18,834 bases of DNA from Chloroflexota bacterium (GTDB lineage: Bacteria; Chloroflexota; Anaerolineae; Caldilineales; Caldilineaceae). Below, piece by piece: positions 1 to 6,577 of the stretch (positions within the stretch are counted from its first letter, which is position 1; the number at the start of each line of letters is the position of its first letter). The notes below the pieces were generated by a model that searched no databases, was not told where the DNA came from, and was given only the letters and a program-made list of their open reading frames with translations. A program made the position numbers and the translations under genes. The stretch spans positions 9,339-28,172 of the forward strand of contig DMDA01000019.1 of assembly GCA_003451595.1 (NCBI GenBank), written 5' to 3'.

Positions 1-303
1 GCGGCGCACGGTGACTTTGGCACGCGCCAGCAGCGCAATCTTGTCGAGCTTGCGTTTCGCCAGCACCTCCTGGATGATGCCGACGACCGCGTTGAAGGCG
101 ACAAGCATCACCGTCGTGATCGCGCTGCGGATGTCGCCGACCAGCACCATCCCCGCGCCGATGGCGTAGAGCACGACGTTGACCGGGTTGAAGAGATTGG
201 TCTTGATGATGTCGAGATAAGAACGGCTGGTGGTTAGCTTGACATCGTTGCCTTCGCCGCGCTGCCGCCGGGCAAACACTTCGCTGCTGGTGAGACCAGT
301 CAT
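1..303 (-). CDS. P-type cation-transporting ATPase, CtpE-like, N-terminal 101 residues (cut by window edge)
   Basis: Reading leftwards from ATG at 303, the frame stays open to base 1, so only the N-terminus is present. It starts with a GLTSSEV..RR..GEGNDV segment, which is the usual cytosolic N-terminus of P2-type cation ATPases. Two hydrophobic segments follow at about residues 41-55 and 60-77, and then IIQEVLAKRKLDKI, the entry into the actuator domain. The pattern resembles CtpE/MgtA-type ATPases, which move divalent cations (mycobacterial CtpE is linked to calcium) across the plasma membrane using ATP. The phosphorylation motif DKTGT lies outside the window, so the ion cannot be judged. 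A GGGGA ribosome-binding-like stretch sits about nine bases before the ATG. The gap from the S1P-lyase gene stop is 75 bp on the same strand, so cotranscription is possible. Confidence 0.8.
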   Translation of the reverse strand, partial: MTGLTSSEVFARRQRGEGNDVKLTTSRSYLDIIKTNLFNPVNVVLYAIGAGMVLVGDIRSAITTVMLVAFNAVVGIIQEVLAKRKLDKIALLARAKVTVRR

Positions 304-363
304 GTGATTGAATCCCCACTGTTGCCTAAAGCCTGAAAAGTTGCTCTAGCACGCCGCTATGTT

Positions 364-391
364 GCCCAATTCGCTCATTTAGCCCAATTCG
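364..391. repeat. 10-bp direct repeat GCCCAATTCG across the lyase stop codon
   Basis: GCCCAATTCG occurs at 364-373 and 382-391, 18 bp apart. The second copy encodes the last residues (NELG) of the lyase. The first copy lies in a ten-codon reading frame (MSELGNIAAC, 346-378, minus strand) that begins directly after the lyase stop. This looks like a small local duplication of the gene end. No function is evident. Confidence 0.5.
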
Positions 392-1803
392 TTGAAGAAG
401 TCGATCAGCACCGCATTGGCGACGGCGTCGGGCAGTGCATCGAGCACCTCGTTGATCAGCGCCGTTTCCTTAGGCAAGGCGCCTGGTTGCAGACCCACTG
501 CCGCCATCAGCGCTGCCAGCGTCGCCGGCGACGGATCATCTGCCAACGCTGCGGCGACTGTCTGTAGAAAGTCTCGATCGAAGGGCGGCTGCGCTTTCAC
601 CTCCTCGACGCTGGCGGCCAGGTCGGTTAGCAGCGCCTCGACATTGTGCGCCACGCCGTAGGTCACGGAGAGATGCAGGTTGCGCGGCGAACGTGGCGTC
701 GAAAATTGCGGCTGCACGTACCAGCCCCGACGGCGTAACACATCGGCCAGCATGAAGACGTTGATCGTCTCTGAGGTGAAAGCGAACATGCTCATGGCAG
801 GCTGTCCCAACACCCTCAAGTCCGCGATTCGGTTCACGCCTTCGATCAGCCGCGCCGTCGCTGCCTGCACTGTTGCCACCAATTCCAGATAGCCCGCCTC
901 GCCCAGATAGTGCAGAATCGCCCAGGCGCCGGCCAGCGGCCCCGCCGAACGTGAGCTGAGCGCCGTTGGGTTGATGATCGTGTAGGCGGTGGTGTCGGTC
1001 GACGCAAAAATCTGGTGGCGGCGCAGGCTACGGTCACGGTAGAGCACGACCGAAGCACCCTTTGCTGCGTAGCCATATTTGTGCATGTCCACCGAGATCG
1101 ACGTGACGCCCGGCACGCTGAAGTCAAAGGGCGTCACGGGCGCGCCCAGCTTGCGCAGGAAGGAGAGGTGAATGCCGCCCACGCATGCATCAACATGGCA
1201 CAGCAGCCCATGCGTCCGCGCCAGCGCTGCAATCGCCTCCACCGGGTCGATAACGCCCTGTGAGTAGCAGGGCGCCGAAGCGACCAGCAGGATTGTGTTG
1301 GGCGTGATCGCCGCCTCCATTGCGGTCACGTCGGCGGCGAAGGTGACGGGGTCGAAGTCGACGACCACCGGTCTGACGCCGAGATAGTGCGCGGCTTTAT
1401 GAAACGCAGCGTGCGCCGTCCGTGACAGCACCATTTCTGGTTGCAGGATGTGCGGGCGATGAACGCGCGCCCAGTCACGCGCGGTCTTCACCGCCAGCAA
1501 AATGCTTTCTGTGCCACCGCTAGTGACGTTGCCGGCGACCTGCTCGTCGCCTTGCAGCAAATTGGCGAGCATGCGCACAATATCGCTCTCCAGCTTGGCC
1601 GTGCTGGGAAAGGTCGTCGGGTCAAGACAGTTTTCGGTGAGATAGAGCATGTAGGCGTCTTTGACGAGCGCCGCCGTCGCCTCGTCGGGCTGGTAGACGT
1701 AGGCGAAGACGCGCCCGGCTTGCCAGTCCATGTCATGCGCCTTGAAGTTGCGCAATGTCGCCAGGATCGCCGCGGCGGGCATGCCGGTGGCAGGGATGTG
1801 CAT
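379..1803 (-). CDS. Sphingosine-1-phosphate-lyase-type PLP-dependent enzyme (group II decarboxylase fold)
   Basis: The 474-residue product matches the sphingosine-1-phosphate lyase branch of group II PLP enzymes along its length. SPL enzymes cleave phosphorylated sphingoid bases to a fatty aldehyde and phosphoethanolamine. Visible landmarks are NVTSGGTES (92-100, PLP phosphate/substrate loop), HVDACVGG with D205 (pairs with the PLP ring nitrogen), and FDFSVPGVTSIS followed by DMHKYGY, in which K242 is the expected Schiff-base lysine. There is no N-terminal membrane anchor, as in characterised bacterial SPLs such as that of Symbiobacterium and unlike the ER-anchored eukaryotic form. The ATG at 1803 is preceded by AAAGGAGAG at good spacing. 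It lies 34 bp downstream of the MFS transporter gene. The fold and cofactor are secure. The exact substrate could also be another phosphorylated amine or an amino acid (glutamate-decarboxylase-like activity). Confidence 0.85.
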   Translation of the reverse strand: MHIPATGMPAAAILATLRNFKAHDMDWQAGRVFAYVYQPDEATAALVKDAYMLYLTENCLDPTTFPSTAKLESDIVRMLANLLQGDEQVAGNVTSGGTESILLAVKTARDWARVHRPHILQPEMVLSRTAHAAFHKAAHYLGVRPVVVDFDPVTFAADVTAMEAAITPNTILLVASAPCYSQGVIDPVEAIAALARTHGLLCHVDACVGGIHLSFLRKLGAPVTPFDFSVPGVTSISVDMHKYGYAAKGASVVLYRDRSLRRHQIFASTDTTAYTIINPTALSSRSAGPLAGAWAILHYLGEAGYLELVATVQAATARLIEGVNRIADLRVLGQPAMSMFAFTSETINVFMLADVLRRRGWYVQPQFSTPRSPRNLHLSVTYGVAHNVEALLTDLAASVEEVKAQPPFDRDFLQTVAAALADDPSPATLAALMAAVGLQPGALPKETALINEVLDALPDAVANAVLIDFFNELG

Positions 1804-1837
1804 CGGGTCTCTCCTTTCCAGGTGAGTGAAGGGTTGG

Positions 1838-3139
1838 TTAGCGCCGCTCCAGCGGATATTTCCACATGCAAAAGGCGATCAGCAGCGCGGCCAGGATCGG
1901 CGTCACGCCGATCAGAAAGCGCACACCCCACGCTGCGCTGGCCGGCTGTACATCGCTGCCCGCCACATAGCCCGCCAGCGACAGCACGACGGCGAAGAGT
2001 ACGCCTTGCGCCGAGAAGGAGAGCTTGGTCAGGCCGCCGTTGATGCCAAAGAAGATTCCCTCACGCCGGTAACCATGCCGCGCCGCATCGTCGTCGATCA
2101 CTTCGGAGATGAGCGGAAAGGGTATCAGCATGGAACCGGCTAACCCCGGCGCTACCAACAGCGTGCCGAGTAAGCCGCTGTAGAAATCATTGGCAAGCCC
2201 CACCGCGAGAAAGCCGGGCACAAAACAGAGGCTGGTGACGATCCAGGCGCGACGCGGTCCAATGCGCGTGACTAGTGGGCGCCAGAGCAACAGCATTGGA
2301 ATCGTCAGCAGGATAGGCAGGCCGAGCAGGAGCGCTTCGGCGTCGCCGCCGCTGAGCCGCATACCGAAGACCTCGCTGTCTGCCTGGATGCCGAGCGCGT
2401 ACTTGCGCCAGAAGGGCAACATTGCCGCCAGCACCAGCCAGATATACTCCTTGGCGATGTTGGCGCCGATAAACCAGCGAAAGGGGCGGCTGGCAAGTGC
2501 GATGCGCAGCGCACCGAGCAGCCCGACCGGGTCGTCGGTGATCTTCGTTGGGTCTTCGCGCACGCCGATCATCGAAATCAGGTAGCCGGCCGTCACCAGC
2601 ACGCCCATGATGGCGCCCATCCAGACATAGCCGACTTCCTCCGCCAGAATCGGCGCCAGGATGAAGGCTAGCAACAGTGCAATCGTCGCCAGAATTTCTC
2701 GCACCGCGGCCAGGTTGATGCGGGCGCGCTGATTCGGTGCAACTTCAGGAAAGAGTGCAACGTAGGCAATAAAGGTTAGGCTGTAGAGAGTGTCGAAAAT
2801 GAACAGGATGATCAGGAAATAGGCTGCCAGCACCCACGGCGACTGCCCCGGTGGCGTCCACAGGAAGAAGAAGGCCAGCCCCAACGGCGCCGCGCCAAAG
2901 AGCACATAGGGTACGCGGCGTCCCCACGGTGTGCGCGTGCGGTCCGACAATTGCCCCATCAGCGGGTCGTTGACAGCGTTCCACAGCCCGTAGATCGTCC
3001 AGATCACGCCAGCGAGCGCTGCGTTCAACCCCATTACGTCCACATAGTAGAACTGGATGCGGTTGCCGAAAATCTGATAGGCGATGGTGTTGGCAAAGTT
3101 GCCCATCGCATAGGTGATGTAGCGAGTCAGAGTGCGCAT
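1838..3139 (-). CDS. MFS_2 / GPH-family (MelB-like) transporter
   Basis: A 433-residue, highly hydrophobic protein with about twelve membrane segments. After the second segment it carries NDPLMGQLSDRTRTPWGRR.PY, the signature cytosolic loop of the glycoside-pentoside-hexuronide:cation symporter family (Pfam MFS_2). Family members use Na+ or H+ gradients to move sugars. The same superfamily contains eukaryotic MFSD2A and MFSD2B, which carry lysophospholipids and sphingosine-1-phosphate. The ATG at 3139 follows GGGAGAGGTGA and directly abuts the stop of the 70-residue gene (TGA then ATG with no gap), so translation is probably coupled. It lies 34 bp before the S1P-lyase-type gene. Membrane transport is certain. 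The substrate is not: a sugar is the family default, and a sphingoid or lipid phosphate is suggested only by the neighbour. Confidence 0.85.
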   Translation of the reverse strand: MRTLTRYITYAMGNFANTIAYQIFGNRIQFYYVDVMGLNAALAGVIWTIYGLWNAVNDPLMGQLSDRTRTPWGRRVPYVLFGAAPLGLAFFFLWTPPGQSPWVLAAYFLIILFIFDTLYSLTFIAYVALFPEVAPNQRARINLAAVREILATIALLLAFILAPILAEEVGYVWMGAIMGVLVTAGYLISMIGVREDPTKITDDPVGLLGALRIALASRPFRWFIGANIAKEYIWLVLAAMLPFWRKYALGIQADSEVFGMRLSGGDAEALLLGLPILLTIPMLLLWRPLVTRIGPRRAWIVTSLCFVPGFLAVGLANDFYSGLLGTLLVAPGLAGSMLIPFPLISEVIDDDAARHGYRREGIFFGINGGLTKLSFSAQGVLFAVVLSLAGYVAGSDVQPASAAWGVRFLIGVTPILAALLIAFCMWKYPLERR

Positions 3140-3352
3140 TCACCTCTCCCTGTCGTATGGATGCTTGCGTTCTGGCCAACGCACAGTCTGCACGAAGTCC
3201 TGGAGCCATCCAGACATGGCGTCGGCGTATTCACTGTGTTGCGCTGGCGGCAATGTCAACTGTGCGCGGCGCCAGGTCAGTGCGCGGTTGACCATCACCC
3301 GCTTCAACCGTGTGGGTTCTTCCCATGGCGCAGGAGTGTGGGCCTGACTCAT
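3140..3352 (-). CDS. Small hypothetical protein (70 aa), translationally coupled
   Basis: This 70-residue frame fits exactly between the regulator and the transporter. Its ATG overlaps the regulator's stop (ATGA, 3349-3352) and its own TGA is followed at once by the transporter ATG. No Shine-Dalgarno sequence is seen, which is consistent with start by termination-reinitiation. The product is soluble, basic in its centre (RLKRVMVNRALTWRR) and rich in Trp (four). It has no membrane segment, no Cys and no motif I recognise. Perfect packing on both sides is the main evidence that it is real. It could be a small regulator or adaptor of the STAND protein or of the transporter. Confidence 0.6.
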   Translation of the reverse strand: MSQAHTPAPWEEPTRLKRVMVNRALTWRRAQLTLPPAQHSEYADAMSGWLQDFVQTVRWPERKHPYDRER

Positions 3353-5865
3353 GGCAGCGCCGCGTCCAGGGTGTGTAGCAGGGCGCGCGCTTGCGCCACT
3401 CCGCGTTCGATTGTGAATGCACCACCTCGTCGCCAGGCGTCGTCCCAGGTGCGCGCATCAAGTTGCACGCGGCTTTGCGCCAGCGCGCGCTGACGCATGG
3501 TCTCTTCCTGGGGCGTCAGTCGTTCGTCTAGCTCCTGTCGGTGTTGGTCTGTAAAAGCGATAAGCTCGACTCCTTCGATGGGGCAGCCACAACCGACGCC
3601 GACAGCAGCTAACCCATCCACGACGGCCAGGATGCCGCCGCGCCTGCCCAGCGCGACGTAACCGTCGAGCGCCCGGCCGTAATGTACGCCAGCGACGCGA
3701 AAGTCGCCGTTCAGAGCGTAGGTCAAACCCAGATTGAGCGATGCCCACATGGCGTTAGCATTGCTGCCACGGCTCTGCGCCAGCGCCAGCGCCTCTTCAA
3801 ACAGGGCGATGGACTGTGCCGCTTCACCCAAGCCGAGTAGAGCGCGCCCGAAGAGATTGAGCGCACCCATCAGATTCTCTGGTCGGTTGAGCTGCCGGAA
3901 GAGCGCCAACGCCTCGCCAGCCAGGCGCGCCGCTTCATCGTAGCGTGAGCGTGAAATTTCGGTGCCGGCGGAATGACACAAAATGACGGCGATGCGCACC
4001 TCATTTTGCACCTGTCGATAGTATGCCAATGCCTCCTCGAAAGAGGCGGCTGCGTTCTCGAAGCGTCCCATTGTGTTGGCAAGCGCGCCCGCCTGCACCA
4101 GCGTCCAGGCCAGCTCTTGCGGACGATCCAACTGACGCCAGCGCGCAATGGCGCGTTCGAAGCTGGCGAGCGCCTCCCGGTGCTCAGAAAGCGAGTGGCA
4201 CAACTCAGCCAGGTTGGTGTGGATCAATGCTTCCGCCAAAGGATCGTCCACAGCGTAGGGCGCCGCTTTGCATAGCCAATCGCGGCCCTCGCGCCACTGC
4301 TCTGTGTGATACCAATGGCGGCCTAACCGCGCCGCCAGGTAGACGCCTCTCGTCGGGTCATGCCCTTGCGCCAATGCCCATTCCAGCGCGGCGCGTAGAT
4401 TTCCCTGCTCTGGCTCCATTGCGGCGAGGCGCAGTCGGGCGTCGCCCCGCAGGAGCGTCGGCGCCTGTTGCTCGGCGAAATCGCAATAATAGCGAAGGCG
4501 TCGCGCCTCGATGGTGGGCAACTCGCCTGCTATTTCCAGTTTATCGAGCAAGTAGCGGCGCAGCAGTTCGTGCAAGTCATAGCGCGTGGCGGTGTTCTCT
4601 TCCGTGATCACACGCACCAGCGATTTGTCGACCAGGGCTGCCAATCCAGACAGCGACACGCCTGCCACTGCCTGGGCAGCGGTGCGATCGAAGCCACCGC
4701 GAAAGATCGCCAGGCGCGCCAGTTGCTGGCGCTCGGCTTCCTCCAGCAGTCCCCACGAGTAATCGAAGACGGCGCGAATGCTGCGGTGGCGCGCCGGCGT
4801 CTTGCGGTCGGCGCCGGCTAGGAAGTCGATGCTACTGGCAATCTCATCGGCAATCTCGCGCGGGGTCAGCATGCGCACCCAGGAGGCCGCCAGCTCGACG
4901 CCCAGAGGCATGCCCTGAAGCAGGGCGCACACCCGCGCCACATCGCTACTGTTCCCTGCGTTGAGCGCAAACTGCCGGTCAACCTGACGGGCGCGTTCCA
5001 AAAAGAGGATGACTGCGTCGAAGGCAGTGGCTTCGGCAGGCGTCATCGTCGGTGTACGTTTCAGGCGCGGCGCTGCCAGGCCTTCGACGGTGAAGGTGTG
5101 CTCTGCGGGCAGACGCAAGCGCTCACGCGAGGTAATCAAGAGGCGGACGGCAGGTGCATAGAGCAGGATTGCTTCGATCAATTCGATGGCGCGGTCGGCA
5201 AGTTCGATATCTAGCAGATGTTCAAAGTTATCCAGCACCAGGAGCAGGTTAAAATCGGCCAACAAGGTGCGCACCTGGCTTGTCGGCAACGCTGCCCCGC
5301 GCAGGTGCGCGTCCATGGCCTCAGCGATCAACGCTGGGATGGCATCGCTTTGCATCACTGCCGCCAGCGAAATCCAGAGTGCACCGTGGTCAAAGTGATC
5401 GGCGAGATCGTGCGCCAGTTGTCCAGCCAGCCGGCTCTTGCCGACTCCGCCAGGGCCTACCAGCGTCACCAGGCGGGTTGCATCATCGGTCAACAACTGC
5501 GTCAACTGCGTCAGCTCTGCGCGTCGCCCGATCAGGGTCGTCAACGGCAGTGAGGGGCGAAAGCGTGGCGTGGCAGGCGGCGTGGCAGACGCCGGGGCTG
5601 CGGCTAACGGCGCGGCGCTGCTCTCCTGTCCCTCGCCCGACCGACTGCGCGCCAGTTCGATGAACTGTTGGCGTTCGGTGGCTGGCACCTGCAAGATGTC
5701 TCCCAATCGCTCCGCCATTTCGCGCGAAGGTCGACGGGCGCCACTCTCGAAGGCGCGCACCGTCTGCACGGCGCACGCTGTAGCCTCCGCCAGTTGTTCC
5801 TGTGTCATGTCGCGCGCTGCACGCAGACGCTTGATCCATTGTCCGAAGGTCAAAGTCTCGCTCAT
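3349..5865 (-). CDS. XRE-family HTH / NB-ARC (STAND) ATPase / TPR transcriptional regulator
   Basis: The product is 838 residues from ATG at 5865. An XRE-type helix-turn-helix occupies about 7-65 (LRAARDMTQEQLAEATACAV, then TVRAFESGARRPS). An Ala/Pro linker covers about 80-105. The STAND NTPase follows: Walker A GPGGVGKS (137-144), Walker B LLLVLDNFE (207-215), the sensor LLITSRERLRL (about 242-252) and GMPLG (318-322). The C-terminal half (about 490-810) is helical TPR-like repeats. STAND proteins are autoinhibited switches that oligomerise with ATP when the sensor repeats bind a ligand. Here the HTH suggests ligand-dependent DNA binding. In-frame sequence up to 6003 would add 46 Cys/Arg-rich residues that do not fit the family, so the start at M47 of that frame is preferred, with GAGA upstream. 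It heads the string with the small protein, transporter and lyase and is divergent from the cupin gene. Confidence 0.88.
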   Translation of the reverse strand: MSETLTFGQWIKRLRAARDMTQEQLAEATACAVQTVRAFESGARRPSREMAERLGDILQVPATERQQFIELARSRSGEGQESSAAPLAAAPASATPPATPRFRPSLPLTTLIGRRAELTQLTQLLTDDATRLVTLVGPGGVGKSRLAGQLAHDLADHFDHGALWISLAAVMQSDAIPALIAEAMDAHLRGAALPTSQVRTLLADFNLLLVLDNFEHLLDIELADRAIELIEAILLYAPAVRLLITSRERLRLPAEHTFTVEGLAAPRLKRTPTMTPAEATAFDAVILFLERARQVDRQFALNAGNSSDVARVCALLQGMPLGVELAASWVRMLTPREIADEIASSIDFLAGADRKTPARHRSIRAVFDYSWGLLEEAERQQLARLAIFRGGFDRTAAQAVAGVSLSGLAALVDKSLVRVITEENTATRYDLHELLRRYLLDKLEIAGELPTIEARRLRYYCDFAEQQAPTLLRGDARLRLAAMEPEQGNLRAALEWALAQGHDPTRGVYLAARLGRHWYHTEQWREGRDWLCKAAPYAVDDPLAEALIHTNLAELCHSLSEHREALASFERAIARWRQLDRPQELAWTLVQAGALANTMGRFENAAASFEEALAYYRQVQNEVRIAVILCHSAGTEISRSRYDEAARLAGEALALFRQLNRPENLMGALNLFGRALLGLGEAAQSIALFEEALALAQSRGSNANAMWASLNLGLTYALNGDFRVAGVHYGRALDGYVALGRRGGILAVVDGLAAVGVGCGCPIEGVELIAFTDQHRQELDERLTPQEETMRQRALAQSRVQLDARTWDDAWRRGGAFTIERGVAQARALLHTLDAALP

Positions 5866-6145
5866 GCTTTCATCTCGATCACAACGCAGCTCAACACAGT
5901 CTACAATACGCAACTCATCCTGCGCGCGCCCGCGTCTGCAAGTGTAGCACGAGTTGTAGCACTTTCTGTAGTGGTTTGCTGCTTCTTTTTCGTGTTCAGG
6001 CATGGTTTGATAACAGACGGAGAGGGTGGCGACTTGTTCTTGTCAGGATTGCTTCATCTTGGCGAGTTGGGCACCTGAACGGCGCTGCTCCTGCTCACTA
6101 GCTTTGTGCATAGGTCGATAGGAGTCGATAGAACAGGAGGCGAGC
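5866..6145. promoter_or_regulatory. Divergent intergenic region between STAND regulator and cupin operon
   Basis: These 280 bp separate two divergent transcription units and should hold both promoters and any operator. The clearest structure is the 12-bp-spaced repeat set at 5943-5974. A second pair, GTCGATAG at 6114-6121 and 6124-6131 (10 bp apart, one helical turn), lies just before the cupin ribosome-binding site. I could not find a convincing -35/-10 pair with 16-18 bp spacing in either direction. Confidence 0.5.
5943..5974. repeat. Three 12-bp-spaced direct repeats (TGTAGCAC, TGTAGCAC, TGTAGTGG), candidate operator
   Basis: TGTAGCAC begins at 5943 and again at 5955, and TGTAGTGG begins at 5967. 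All three start exactly 12 bp apart, and the first two are identical over 8 bp. They lie 78-109 bp upstream of the regulator ATG. They could be binding sites for an oligomeric regulator, most simply the XRE-STAND protein next door acting on its own promoter. This is inference from position and periodicity only. Confidence 0.45.
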
Positions 6146-6550
6146 GTGAAAGGGAATGCCCTGTATGGACTGGATGCTCAAGGGAGACTCATTTGCTGCG
6201 ATGAGGAATGGTTGAATGGCGAGGCGGGCGTCACCATCATTCGGAAGGCGGCGGTGGGCGCCAATGGCCTGCCCTATGGCATCTACGAAATCGTGCTGGC
6301 GCCCCATCAGCGCTCGCCAATGCCACTCATACCGGAGGGAAGCATGACAACTGTCTATATCACGGAAGGGACGTTGGCAATCCGCCTGAATGAACAGACG
6401 ATCACGGTCAGCGCTGGCAGCCTGGTGCAGGTGCCAGAACAGACAACCTACGCCGCCTGGAACCCCACATCCAATCGCGTGCGTTGTCTGGCGATCGTCG
6501 CCGATGCGCCGCGTCGCAACGGTGCAGGTAAAGTGGTGAGTGTGGGGTGA
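6146..6550 (+). CDS. Cupin-fold protein lacking the usual metal-binding histidines
   Basis: A 134-residue protein starting at GTG 6146, chosen because AACAGGAGG lies six bases upstream. Residues about 62-120 read as a cupin barrel: VYITEGTLAIRLNEQTITV, then AGSLVQVPEQTTYAAWNPT. In ordinary cupins the first motif supplies HxH and Glu and the second a His. Here the first motif has Met/Thr at those places and the second has Tyr (TTYAAWN), so metal binding and dioxygenase-type catalysis are unlikely. A ligand-binding or structural role is more plausible. It leads a plus-strand unit, with the lipoprotein start 27 bp after its stop. Confidence 0.7.
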   Translation: MKGNALYGLDAQGRLICCDEEWLNGEAGVTIIRKAAVGANGLPYGIYEIVLAPHQRSPMPLIPEGSMTTVYITEGTLAIRLNEQTITVSAGSLVQVPEQTTYAAWNPTSNRVRCLAIVADAPRRNGAGKVVSVG

Positions 6551-6577
6551 ACGTTACATAGTATGCAAGGAGAAAAC

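Noticed and set aside
5866..6003. 46-residue N-terminal extension of the STAND regulator
   Set aside because: Cys/Arg-rich sequence before the HTH, spans the operator-like repeats; the ATG at 5865 begins the normal XRE domain.
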